A stretch of 64,000 bases of DNA from assembly GCF_000143415.4 (NCBI RefSeq), contig NW_003314334.1, positions 639,457-703,456 of the forward strand, written 5' to 3'. Each line of letters opens with the position of its first letter. Position 1 is the first letter of the stretch. The position numbers were made by a program, and so were the translations under genes. The stretch comes from Selaginella moellendorffii (lineage: Eukaryota; Streptophyta; Lycopodiopsida; Selaginellales; Selaginellaceae). Shown in pieces: positions 1 through 13,200 of this stretch. Under the pieces are notes generated by a model. It was not told where the DNA came from. It did not search any database and worked only from the letters and a program-made list of their open reading frames with translations.

Positions 1-1489
1 TCAACCGGCAATCATTCCCCACATTGCAGAAGCCAGTGGTTCCAAATTTCCATATGAAGTTCTTTTTCGCAGCCTTCACAAGCTTCTCATGGACACGGCG
101 ACATCAGAGTAAAAGTTTTATTTCAAGTCTCATTTATAATATATTTACTGCAGATATCTGTTCTGCTGCAACTTCTTTGGGGAGGATGCTATCTTTTCTG
201 AAATTTTCACTGGTTTGTAAATTGTCATTTCAAAAGCCGTTTTTGATAATGACGTTGTATGTTTTGCAGGGCCATTCTCCGTTATTGAGGATCATATGAA
301 TGCGGTTCTAATCAATTGCTATGATGCTATTGGGCTAAAATTGATGATACGAATAACATACCAGCATCAGGTAAGTTTTTTAAATAAAAGATACACTGAT
401 CACCTTGACTTTGCAGCTGATAATGTCCCGGAGACGAGTACCATGTCTAGATGCCTATTTTGATAAGGTTCGCTGCCCTGTTCTTTTTAGTCCTTTTGTA
501 ACAAACTTGTAAACAGTTGAATATCCTCATCTGGCCACGGTTCAAGGCAGTTTTTGATATGCATTTAGTGAGCCTTCGGACCGCAAACGTGAGGACACTG
601 TGGGAGGATGACGTGCATTCTCACTATGTCATGCGGAGGTACGCAGAATTCACCGCATCACTCCTCCAGATCAACACTGAACATGGGGATACCCAGGTTG
701 AAATTTAATGCATTCTTGGGCCTCTTAACTCTTGCGGCGTTCTAAACAGCTGGAGCTGAACCTGGAACGCTTGAGAGTTGCCATCGATGACTTGCTCGTG
801 AAACTGGCTCGTGTTTTCAAGAAACAAAAGCAGCAAACCGTGTTCCTCATTAATAACTACGACATGGTTTTGGCAGTGTTAAGGGTGAGTTTTTTTTAAA
901 AAAATTGCACAAGAATAATCGTCGTCATCTCTAGGAAGTGGGTGTTGATGGTGGCAAAACGCAGCAACAGTTTGAGGAGCTGCTCAAGAGCAGCACGACC
1001 GTTTTTGTGGTAAGTTCCTCGTTTTCATGAATCCTACGCACTGATCGCGTGAGACACTCCGCAGGAAGATTTACTTCGGGAGCATTTCCAAGCCTTGATA
1101 TCGTTCGTCAAAACGCGTGGTGGTAAGATCACTATTAGTTTTTCTCAGTAACTTTACCCAGTGCATTTCCAGTTCTTGGCGAGGAATCGAGTTCCAGCAC
1201 ACCGCCGCAATCTCCAGTGACCGTCCAGGAAGTGGAGCCCCTCGTCAAGGATTTCGGCGAGCGGTGGAAGGCCGCGATCGAGCTCATGCACAAGGATCTC
1301 ATCACCTCCTTCAGCAACTTGGTGTGCGGCATGGAAATCCTCCGCGCCGCTCTCACGCAGCTCCTCCTATACTACACCCGCCTCTCGGATTGCATCAAAC
1401 GCATCGATGGCGCCGAAGCGCTGAGCAAGGATCTCGTGTCGGTCGCGTCGATCATGCACGAGATCAAGAAATACTCTCGGACGTTTTAG
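1..1489 (+). CDS. VPS52: VPS52-like GARP/EARP tethering subunit, C-terminal part (5' end outside window)
   Basis: Vps52 is a core subunit of the GARP/EARP complexes, which tether endosome-derived vesicles at the trans-Golgi network. In Arabidopsis it is POK, needed for pollen tube growth. Nine exons join in frame (about 2-108, 154-212, 270-370, 417-467, 517-696, 750-884, 935-1009, 1065-1122, 1173-1489) and give 360 codons of the C-terminal half; the start lies left of the window. Recognised stretches include EVLFRSLHKLLMDTATSE, VRTLWEDDVHSHYVMRRYAE, FLINNYDMVLAVLR and QLLLYYTRLSDCIKRI, all strongly conserved in plant Vps52. All introns are GT-AG and 45-66 nt long. The C-terminus matches the family's usual end. 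Identification is from remembered family sequence, and confidence is high. Confidence 0.93.
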
Positions 1490-1519
1490 TCAAGTAAAAG
1501 CTGAGTTTTTTACCGTTGT

Positions 1520-1684
1520 TTGACTTTTCCATCTTATCTAAGGGTAAAAACGTCAGTGAAACTTCTGACCTTTAGTTTCCATGTAGCTACCAGAGGAAGG
1601 TTCTAAGGGACGTTGACCGGTGGATGCCTTGACTGTTGACCAACCGAGCACGAGAGGGAAGCTCGTTAGGTGGAAGATGTTGAC
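1520..1684. promoter_or_regulatory. Cluster of TTGAC W-box cores upstream of the reductase gene
   Basis: Five TTGAC pentamers on the plus strand start near 1520, 1613, 1629, 1636 and 1680. Those at 1613, 1629, 1636 and 1680 are followed by C or T, as in the WRKY-binding W-box TTGAC[C/T]. They sit 190-350 bp upstream of the reductase ATG. WRKY control is inferred from the motif alone. Confidence 0.4.
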
Positions 1685-1770
1685 TGTTCTACTTACATGT
1701 TCACCGGTTCATCCCCCTTGGACCTGGTAAAAATTCCACTTCTTTTACCATCGAGCGCCAGGGCCAGGGC

Positions 1771-1778
1771 TTTATATG
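1771..1778 (+). promoter_or_regulatory. Possible TATA box of the reductase gene
   Basis: TTTATATG lies in GC-rich surroundings, 94 nt before the ATG at 1872. This is a plausible distance for a TATA element followed by a 5' leader of about 60 nt. Confidence 0.4.
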
Positions 1779-1871
1779 TTTGCGTCATCGCGTAGCCTAG
1801 AGAGATAGTTTGGCTGTTCGATCGGTCGATTCGATTGATTCCTCGTCCATCGCGAGAATTTCCTGCTAGCT

Positions 1872-3081
1872 ATGGCGGAGAAGATCTTGATCCTTGGCGC
1901 CACGGGCTACATTGGCAAGTACATCACCAAAGCAAGCATCGCGCTCGGCTACCCTACCTTCGTCTTCGTGCGCTCCTCCTCCAGCCAGGACAAGGCCAAG
2001 GCGGAGTTCCTCGACTCGATCAAGGCGTCCGGCGCCACGATCTTGCATGTAAGATAGAAAATCCTCGAAATTTCGCCCCGATTTTGATGGCGTTCCTTTG
2101 GAATCCAGGGGTCTCTCGAGGATTACGCCAGTCTCCTAGCCGCGATCAAGCAGGTCGACATTGTCATCTCGGCTGTCGGCCCCGCACAGATCCACGACCA
2201 GTACAAAGTCATTGAAGCGATCAAGGAGGCTGGAACAGTAAAGGTAATTGATCTCCTTTCCTTTCTTTTCCCCTTTGTGGCTCGATGATCTTGGTTTTTT
2301 TTTTTTCCCTTTTTGCTATTCCCATAAATTGATCGGTTTTTTTCTTTGCTCAGAGATTTCTTCCCTCGGAATTTGGAAACAATCCGGCCGTGGCCAAGAA
2401 AATCCACCCGGCTCTACAGGGTATGTTTGGTCTCAAGCTCCAGCTCCGGAAAACCATTGAAGAGGCCGGGATCCCTCACACATACGTTTCAACCAACTCT
2501 TTCGCCGGCTACTTCTTGGCAAACTTGGCTCAGCCCGGACAGTTCTCGCCGCCACGAGACAAAGTTACCATCTGGGGAGATGGAAACACCAAATGTATGT
2601 ATACATGATCATGGATCTCTCTCATAGTTCTTGATCGATCGAAAACTTTTGGCAGTGGTCATCGTCGAGGAAGGAGATATTGGAACTTACACTATCAAGT
2701 CCGCGGTGGATCCCAGAACACTCAACCAGGTGGTTTACTTCCGTCCTCCGGCCAACATCGTGTCCCAGAACGAGATTGTGGAGCTCTGGGAGAAGAAGAT
2801 CGGCAAGACCCTGGAGAAGTCTTACGTGCCAGAGGAAGCTATCTTGAAGACCATAGAAGGTAAAGTCATGTCTCTTCCTTTCTGGAGGTCCGAGCGAGTT
2901 TACCAAAATCTTTTTTCTCTTTTCAGAAACTCCATTCCCCAATAACCTTTTCTCAGCGATCACTCACTGCATTTTCGTCCAAGGCGATCAATACGGATTC
3001 GATGTCGAGTACGACACGGCGAAACTCTACCCGGATGTGAAATACACCACAGTGGACGAGTACTTGTCTCGTCTAGTGTAA
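1872..3081 (+). CDS. Isoflavone reductase-like NADPH-dependent reductase (PCBER/PLR/IFR, NmrA family)
   Basis: Five exons (1872-2048, 2109-2243, 2354-2594, 2656-2859, 2927-3081) encode 303 residues, close to the family's usual 305-315. The N-terminus has a Rossmann NADPH motif, GATGYIGKY (residues 9-17). The family hallmarks RFLPSEFG (about 105-112) and AGIPHTYVSTNSFAGYF follow, and a Lys near residue 132 in GLKLQLRK aligns with the catalytic Lys of PCBER/PLR enzymes. The C-terminal part has EGDIGTYTIK and the hydrophobic VDEYLSRLV end. Known members reduce phenylcoumaran benzylic ethers, pinoresinol/lariciresinol or isoflavones in the cytosol. The sequence favours the PCBER-like branch, but the substrate cannot be assigned. 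The first ATG after the TATA-like element is used. The upstream region has a W-box cluster. Confidence 0.9.
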
Positions 3082-3254
3082 GAAACAAAAGAAAAAACTG
3101 TACGTGGTATTTCTTTCATTCCATCTTTTTTTTCATGGAATACATAATTATCATAATACTTATTCTTTCTACTGAGTTCTAAACTTCGCGTGATCGATGA
3201 AACGTTGGTAAGCTCTTTTTCTACACGAAAATCTAACGCGTTCTTCTGGTAATG

Positions 3255-5420
3255 CTATCGTCGACACTGGTAGCACTTATCAAAGAAACCATAGGTGTGG
3301 ATGTCTCGGATAAATTGACTCATGGTTGCCCAAGCTCCAACACAAAAGCCGATGATAAAAATCCACACCATGATCAGAGCATTTATGAGGAACAAAAACT
3401 TCCAAATCGGGTAGTGCAAAGAGAGCTTGACGACAGACACCTGAAAGAATAGAACAGCTTAAAATCATCCGAGAAAGAGGCACTTTTTTTTCTTTCTCAC
3501 CTTTTGGGCTTCTTTGTCTCTGTAAGCCAGATAGAACGCGAGAAGTGGTATGAAGTAGACACTGATGGAAACGAGCAAAGATCCAAACACGGCAGCTATC
3601 GTCCCAAAGAAAGGCATCGCCATCGCCACGAACCACACGAGAAGAACTACTGGCAATCTCGCCAAAACTTTGTAGGCGAATCGACGCGTATGGACGCGAA
3701 ACATCTTCTCCGCGACGAGGAACACAGGGTACATATAGATGATGAAGGCAATGCTCTAGAAAGAAAGGAAAGACCGAGCAAACGTTTCGCGTAAAACTTG
3801 GAAACCTGTGGAGGAAATCGAAAAAAAAAGCTGGCTTACTTGATGTACAAACATGGAGAAGATTGCAAATCTCTTCCAGTGCGAAGGTGGCAGCACGGCG
3901 AAAGCGTTTGATTCTTCCAAGAGATCGTCGCCGTAAGCCCAGTAGACCGAGGTGGAGCTCGCGATCGAGAGAACGAGGATGTAAAGAACTGCTAGCGGGT
4001 AGACAAATCCAAACTTCTCCGGCGAATGCATGGCTTCCAAAATCTCTCTGGAAGATCAAGTAAGTTTCTATATAAAGAAGAACAAACTCTAGAATTGCGA
4101 GAACTCACATAGTTATACCATGTCCTCCAAACGCAAACAAGATGGTTGTGGCACCCGTGAAGAACTCTCTCATGTTTCCAGCTCCGCGGTGAGTGATTCC
4201 AAACTCCTGGAAAGAAAAAAGAGTTCTTTTGAGCTTGAGAATTGGAATTTGACCGAGAACCTGGCCGTTTGTTCGAGCAGCCACCGCGAGATAGACTGCT
4301 GTGATCGTAGTCGTGAGGACACCAATGAAAGCAGCAAATCGAAAGTGGCTAAAACCGGGCATGAAAACGCTCAAAAGTGAGAGAATTCCAACCAAGATTT
4401 GCCACTCGCGTTTGTGCACGTTGGAGTTGAGGTAATGCAAGTTGCTGCAAGAGATCAATCGTAAGTTTCATCGAGAACTCTTTCAAAGATTTAATTCATA
4501 AAAAAAAAGGATTTTTTTTTAGATAAAAACCTTACCTTGCGGAGGAGATGAGCTGAACAACACCAGCCATTGCGAGAGCCAAAATGTTAAACACGAGTGT
4601 CAAATTTCCCAAGTATCTCCCGGTTAAACCGTAAATAACTTCATGGTACTGGTAAAATGAAGATCAAAGCTAAGTTAGTAAAGAAAACATTAAAATAAAT
4701 AAATAAAAAACACAAAGCCAAATTTGTGAAAGAGTGCGAATAATATTTGCAGAAAGGAGAAAGATTTGAGACTAAGCTTTTTAATCATGGATAGTAATAA
4801 TTTACCTGAAGGATGTGGCCCATTTGAAGATCATCCCTGGCCTCTCTTTGATTTCTTATTCTATACTCAAGATAGAGCCAAACCAGCAAGAAGACTGCCC
4901 AAGAACCAAAGGCTGCGTAGAGGATGAGGAAGAACACACCCCATCCATATCCCATGAAAGCCAGAGTTTGAGGCAAGAGCGTGATTGCTTGTCCAATCTG
5001 GAACCAAAAAAGGGATCAATCCAACAAAAAATTGCAGTGAAACGATCCAAAGATCTTAATGGGGGAAGAAGGAAAGCAAAGATGGAAATTCCAGTGAGAA
5101 GAAAGAAAGATCACACAAGATGGAGCAAACCAAAGAGATCCAATTCAATCCAAACACCAAGATCAATCAATGAATCAATGAGAATTTTCCAGTACCTGGG
5201 CAGCGGCAGCGATCAAGAAGGCATCGAAGGAGCTGGAGCTCCGCCATAGCAAATTCGCGGATGGAGAGGCCGTCCATTGCTTGAACTTGTGCACGATATA
5301 GCCCCGCTTGGTCTGGATCCACGCGCGCTGGCCGTCATAGCGATATGGATCGTCGCCAAACTCGTGGCCGTGGTGGCCCTGGGCATGGCGCCGGCTATCC
5401 GGCTCATAGATGTCCACCAT
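3255..5420 (-). CDS. AUX1/LAX-type auxin influx carrier-like permease (AAAP family)
   Basis: Eight exons on the minus strand (5196-5420, 4806-4997, 4536-4648, 4261-4444, 4109-4206, 3840-4047, 3501-3755, 3255-3440) give 486 codons, almost the exact length of AUX1. Matches to AUX1/LAX run along the whole protein: SSARNLHYLN-type loop after TM3, FTGATTILFAFGGHGIT, STSVYWAYGDDLLEESNAF, RLPVVLLVWFVAMAMPFFG, and a C-terminal block with FIRDIHTYGFFDKCYQC. AUX1/LAX proteins are plasma-membrane proton/auxin symporters with about 11 membrane spans. The N-terminal third (HGHEFGDDPYRYDGQRAW, then the first membrane spans) is more divergent than in seed-plant AUX1, so indole-acetic acid as substrate is likely but not certain. 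The start at 5420 is the only ATG in frame with exon 1. The gene is divergent from KARI across about 455 bp. Confidence 0.88.
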
Positions 5421-5875
5421 AGCTCACACTCTCCTGTTCTTAGCAATCGCGAGAGAGAAACACGCACGGCGGCGCTGGAATTCCAATCACGCCAGAGGGG
5501 AGATGCGCCGCGAGCGCCCAATAGAGAAATCTGGAAGAATTGGGATGGGATCTACGAGCGGCGAGAAAGAAAAACTTTGCGCGGTGACAGCGATGGATCT
5601 GTGCTGCGCTGGTGGCGTGGAAATGCGGCCCACACTCCAAGGCTACTCGAATTTCCGTGTGAGACGAGGGATCAACACATGGCGAGATTACTACAGAGCC
5701 CCAAATTTTGGATCGATTCGGATAAACCCTAAAAACAGAGGATTCCTCCACTATCTCCAATCAAATGAATCATCTTGCCCAACATTAAAATTTTTGCCAC
5801 AATCGAAGAACCCTAATATCGGGGTTTTGATTTTAGGGCTACATTTTACTAGCACTGGTTGCACAGAGCTCCCCA
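5421..5875. promoter_or_regulatory. Shared divergent promoter region between the AUX1-like gene and KARI
   Basis: These 455 bp separate two start codons pointing away from each other. A telo-box-like AAACCCTAAA occurs near 5724-5733 and further ACCCTAA and TTTAGGG copies follow near 5810-5840. Such motifs are common in promoters of plant housekeeping genes. No clear TATA box was seen. Open frames crossing this region do not match anything and are treated as chance. Confidence 0.4.
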
Positions 5876-8231
<2,356 letters not shown>

Positions 8232-8372
8232 ATCGAGAAGAAGAAAAGAAAGACGGTACTTTGCAAGGTTTTGTTGTGTGAAGCAAGAACATCTACCAGG
8301 TACTCCAAAGTTTTGTGTGAAATAAAATGGAAGAACTATCACCAAGTTTAGAGCTTGTGTATAAACTTTTAG

Positions 8373-10226
8373 ATGAATGATCGAAACTCTAGCCTCCGTC
8401 TCGTGGAATCGTGCAGGGTATTGTCTCGCGCGAGAGAAATCCATGCCGCGATCCGGCCCACGCTCCAAAGGAGCGATGTTTTCATGCACAACAAGCTCAT
8501 TGAGATGTATGGGAAATGCGGGAGCGTGGAAGACGCGAGAGAAGTTTTCGATAGCATCGACCACAAGGATAACTTCTCGTGGGATTTTATGTTGTGCGCG
8601 CTCACTCGAAATGCCCAAGTTGACGAAGCGGAGGAATTCTTCGATCGAATCCAGGAGATATCTCTCGTCACGCAAAATATCATGCTATCGGCCTATGCCC
8701 AAAACCAAGACGTGATCAAAGCCCAAAAACTCTTTCATAGCATGACAAAGCGAGACATGGTTTCGTGGAATACTCTCTTGTTAACATTTGCCCAGAATGG
8801 GTACTTGGAGTTGGCGGAGATTTCTTTCGCGCGAATGCCAGTGGTGGACCTTGTATCTTGGACGACGATGCTAGACTGCTATGCCAATTCTGGAAATCTC
8901 GCATCTGCGACGTCCATCTTCCAGCAAATTCCGGAAAGGAACTTGATAACCTGGACGGCCATGATCGATGCTTATGCCCAAAACGGGAATCTGGAGGACG
9001 CAAAGAATCTCTTCGACGCTATGCCGCTGTGGAACTTGATTGCCTGGACGGCTCTTTTGACGGCATTCTTACAAGGGAAGAATCTTAGCAAAGCCAAGGA
9101 AATATTCGATTTTATGCCGGAGCATAGCTTAGTGTCGTGGACGGCAATGCTGGCAGCATATGCCAAAACCGGGCTTTTATCATTGGCAAAGGCATTGTTT
9201 GCGAATATGCCACAGAGAAACGTTGTGTCGTGGAGTGCCATGCTGGCAGCTTACGTGGACGCCAGCGCATTTTTAGAGGCAAAGCGAACGTTTCAGAATA
9301 TGCCACAGCACAATGTGGTGGCTTGCACTGCCATGCTGGACGCATATGCCCAGTCAGGGCATCTGGAAGAAGCGGAAGCCATGTTCGAGAATGTTCCACA
9401 GCGGAATCTCTTTACATGGAACGCTATGTTGTCGGCATATGCTCGCAATGGGCAATTGGAGCACACCAAAATGATTCTCGAGACAATGCCAGAGCACAAT
9501 GTGGTATCGTGGAACACTCTTGTTGGCGAATATGCCCAAGCCGGGTATATTCTTCTAGCTGAGCAAGTCTTTGATTTCATGCCAGAGAAGAATCTTGTGA
9601 CGTGGAATTCTTTGCTGGCCGGATATGCCCAGTCCGGCGAGCTCCGTCGAGCCGTCCAAATTTTCTTTCAAATGCCATGGCGAGATTTAATCTCTTGGAA
9701 CTCTCTTCTCTCTTCATATGCCCAAAAGGGGCATTTGCGCCAGGCTAGGGTTTTGTTTGATCGAATGCCAGAGCGCGACATTGTCTCCTGGGGCGCGCTC
9801 CTCGCCGGCTACGCGCACGGCGGCCACTCCAGCGCTGTGTTTGATCTCTTCGACGCCGCAAGAACGATCGATGCCGTGGATCCGGGCTGTTTCCTCTGCT
9901 ATTTGATCGCGAGCAGTCACTCGGGCATGACGAGCGCCGGGAAGGCGTGCTTCGCGAGCATGAGCGTGGATTATGGGATGAGGGCGACGAAGCAGCACTA
10001 CTCGTGCCTGATCGATCTTCTCAGCCGTGGCGGCGCCGCTGAGGAGATCGAGGAGATGATCCGGAGCATGCCCTTTGAGCCAGATTCCTTCGATTGGATG
10101 TGCTTGCTGCGATCGTATTCCAGCTCAAAGAATGTGGATCATCGCGGCGCTGGGGCTCTCGATTCCTGCCAGGGGGAGGGAGCGGCGTATGTCCACATCG
10201 CGAATTATAGGGTTCTCGGGATTTAG
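8373..10226 (+). CDS. Intronless PPR protein built mostly of ~31-residue S-type repeats, no DYW domain
   Basis: A single 617-codon exon. After a short N-terminus (HNKLIEMYGKCGSVEDAREV) the protein is a near-regular array of 31-residue units, each with a core like NVVSWNAMLAAYAQ-G-L--A---F--MP, repeated about 13-15 times from roughly residue 70 to 490. These are S-type (SS) PPR motifs. A degenerate E-like tail (FDWMCLLRSYSSSKNV) follows and the protein stops at a genuine TAG without a DYW deaminase domain. PPR proteins bind organelle RNA, with each repeat contacting one base, and PLS/SS types usually guide C-to-U editing. Here any deaminase would have to act in trans. The stop lies only 24 nt before the NUP107 ATG. 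No targeting signal is obvious, so the organelle is unknown. Confidence 0.85.
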   Translation: MNDRNSSLRLVESCRVLSRAREIHAAIRPTLQRSDVFMHNKLIEMYGKCGSVEDAREVFDSIDHKDNFSWDFMLCALTRNAQVDEAEEFFDRIQEISLVTQNIMLSAYAQNQDVIKAQKLFHSMTKRDMVSWNTLLLTFAQNGYLELAEISFARMPVVDLVSWTTMLDCYANSGNLASATSIFQQIPERNLITWTAMIDAYAQNGNLEDAKNLFDAMPLWNLIAWTALLTAFLQGKNLSKAKEIFDFMPEHSLVSWTAMLAAYAKTGLLSLAKALFANMPQRNVVSWSAMLAAYVDASAFLEAKRTFQNMPQHNVVACTAMLDAYAQSGHLEEAEAMFENVPQRNLFTWNAMLSAYARNGQLEHTKMILETMPEHNVVSWNTLVGEYAQAGYILLAEQVFDFMPEKNLVTWNSLLAGYAQSGELRRAVQIFFQMPWRDLISWNSLLSSYAQKGHLRQARVLFDRMPERDIVSWGALLAGYAHGGHSSAVFDLFDAARTIDAVDPGCFLCYLIASSHSGMTSAGKACFASMSVDYGMRATKQHYSCLIDLLSRGGAAEEIEEMIRSMPFEPDSFDWMCLLRSYSSSKNVDHRGAGALDSCQGEGAAYVHIANYRVLGI

Positions 10227-10250
10227 GGTTTTAGAGAAGAGGAGGGAAGA

Positions 10251-13200
10251 ATGGAAGGCTCTCCAGCGCCAGCGGCGTTGCACTGGCACGGTGGCGACGA
10301 CGCCATGGACGAGGATTTCTCGTTTGACGACATTGATCGCTGGGAGATTGGCAAGGAGAGGCAGAAATTTCGGCGATACAGGTATGTGTTTCTCTTCCTG
10401 TGAGAATGCTGGTGAAATGCAGCAATGGCACAGGACGCGGCATCTTCCAAGCACGTCGCAGCTTGCCAAAGACTTGCAAATTCCAGCCAAAGTGGAGCGG
10501 CGTCCCGAGCCAGAGCTTCCTAGCTTTCCCGAAGAGCCAGTGATGGACAAGCAAGAGTCCCCGGTTGCTGTACCACGAATCAAACATGTCAAAGAGGTGT
10601 GGTTCTTGCTGCTACTCTTCTCTCTTCTCACCCGCATTGGTCTCTAGGAACCAGATCAGCCATCTGACGCTGGAGAAGATTCATTTGAGCGCTTTGCTTC
10701 TGGCGTGGATACATGGCTACACGGTTCACCACTTTTGTTTTCTAGTCATACACTTATGTTTTTCTTTGACAGGCTTCACGTCTCTTTCCGAGCTCTTGAG
10801 CGAGTTTGAAGACATTTGCCGGGACCTAGCGGAGGCAGTCAGGTGAAACAACTTGCTGAAAACGACTGGAAGTTAGCAGCTTTTTCTTTACAGAGACGAG
10901 GCAGCTGAGAAGCATCGAGCTGTAGAAGACAGGGTTCTACGTCAGAAGGCTCAATTGCTACATTCCGAGGCTTCATCATGGGCACTTCTGTGGCATTTGT
11001 ATGGAAAAGGTAACATCGCTTATTACGTTTCAACGGGACTGACTTTATTGTTTCTTAGAGGATAGCATGGAAGACAATCAGGTATTTGTATGCATGTCTT
11101 CTGGTTTCACCTGATAAACATATTTTTTATGGCAGAAAGCAAGCACATCAGCCCAAGTCGCGTCCGAGTTTGTAAGAAACGATGAGACTGCTCAAACATG
11201 TCTTCGTCTTGTTCAGTGGCTCGAGAGTCTGGCGTCCAAGGAATTGGATTTAGAAAAGAAGGTAAAGCTCTTCTATGGAGTATATGCGTGTCTACAGACC
11301 TTATCGTTACAGAGGAAGGGATGGTATGCGGGATCATACACTCAAAAGTTAGGCCTGTGGGATCAAACAAAACGTGCAATCAAGAAAAATATTGGAACTC
11401 ACTATGTTCGACATTTGGATCCTGATGCTCCAACTCGAGAAGGCTTACAGTTGCATCCCGAAGATCAGGTACTTCGTTCTTACGGGTCCTCTTCTTGCGT
11501 ATATCGTATTTATCGCAGAAACTGGAAGATGGTCTTTTAGAAGATGTGTGGAAGCTCATCCGAGCTGGAAGAATCACAGAAGCGCAGGACCTGTGCCGCA
11601 CGTCTGGACAGGTGAAGCAAAAACCATGCGCTTATTTATTGAATTAATTACAGCTATTTTTCATTCTCAGGCGTGGAGAGCTGCAAGCCTAGGTGGCTGC
11701 TTGACTGGTTACTCATCTACAATGCAAAATGCATTCAACGAGCGAGCTTTAGAAGCTATAGAGCTTGATGGAGGACTTGGACGCCAAAGGAAGCTTTGGA
11801 AATGGGCTTGTTTTTGTGCTTCCGAGGTATGGACTTTGAGCTTGTGTTCGTGTTTTCTAACAAGGTGTTTCAGAAAATAGCGTCAAGTGAAGGGGGGAGA
11901 TATGAGAGTGCCGTTTTTGCTGCTCAGTGTGGCAATGTAAACCATATGTTACCTGTTTGCGCCGACTGGGAGGTATTGTGCTGTGTTTCTAATCTGAAGC
12001 AAGCCATCGTGTTTTTGCAGTCGGCATTTTGGGCTCTTGTGAGGTCTTGGCTAGATACTCAAATCGAGTTGGAGCTTTCTGACCGACATCCTTCAAGCAC
12101 GATCGATTCATCTTCCACTTGGCCCGACCCTGTTGTTGAGCAGCAACCTCGTGATTTTATCAACTTGTTTCAAAAGCTGTACTCTGGGTACACATCTTGT
12201 CTTATCATGAATCCGTGCTGACCTTTTATGTGTCTCTCAGTAATCTGGTTAGTGAAAGTGTGAGACGGAGCTGTAAGGAACAACATCGACTTATACAGGC
12301 AAGTTTCTTGTTACTTTACGTTGTAATTGATTTTGCGTTGTACAGATGCACGTTGTGGTCTCTGATATAGCAGCGTTACTGGAAATGCTGAAAACGTGGA
12401 TTCTTCCCAGTCGAGACGACAGTTCTAACATCAAGTACGTACGCTTTGATCATTTTGCGTTAAGCTGAGTTTCTCTTAGGCCACACGGGCATCCTCAAAT
12501 GATCCGTTTCGCCGCACATCTGGTTCTGGTGCTGCGGTCGATTCTTCCGGAAGGATTGAAGGAGCAATACGCTGACAGGCTTGAATTGGTTGGAGATTTA
12601 ATCCTGAACACGTATGATCGATTTTCACTTCCGTTTACTTGTTTATGGTTGTTATTCTTTTAGGTACGTGATTTTTCTGTTCACGCAACAGAAGGAAGAG
12701 CTCGTTGGCCCTTATGCCTCTCATCTAGCCCCGCACTTGTGCGTGGACCTTTACGTGCATATGATGGAGCTACGGCAGAATGACAGGTAAGTGGTTTATC
12801 TGTTTGTTAAATTCAATCTGACCTGCATTTTCATCAGCGAGATGGTAAAACGTAAATTGTTCTCCTCAGCAATGGAATATCTGCCATTCTACGATGACGG
12901 AAAAAAGGGATCCGTGTCGGCTATATGTAAGAGGTAATCTGACTCTTTTTGTAAATATTGCTCACCAGTCTAACTATCTGCTACTTTATAGTTTCTTGGA
13001 TAAGTCGCGTGAACTCAAACCATCCGTTAGTAATGTGAAAGCTGAAGACTCGGAGAGGGTGGAAAACTTACAGAAAGGACATTCTGTGCAATGGATGTGC
13101 TTTACTCCTCGAGCAGGTCTACCAGATTCAGAGCTAATGAGGATAGAGTTACTTGCTCTTGCTTTACAGCACAGGTATATGTGTGATATTTGAATACTGC

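Noticed and set aside
4815-5249. 144-codon plus-strand frame opposite the AUX1-like gene
   Set aside because: It overlaps exons and introns of the carrier on the other strand and has no family features.
11374-11880. 168-codon frame inside NUP107
   Set aside because: It runs through introns in a frame different from NUP107, with no motif.
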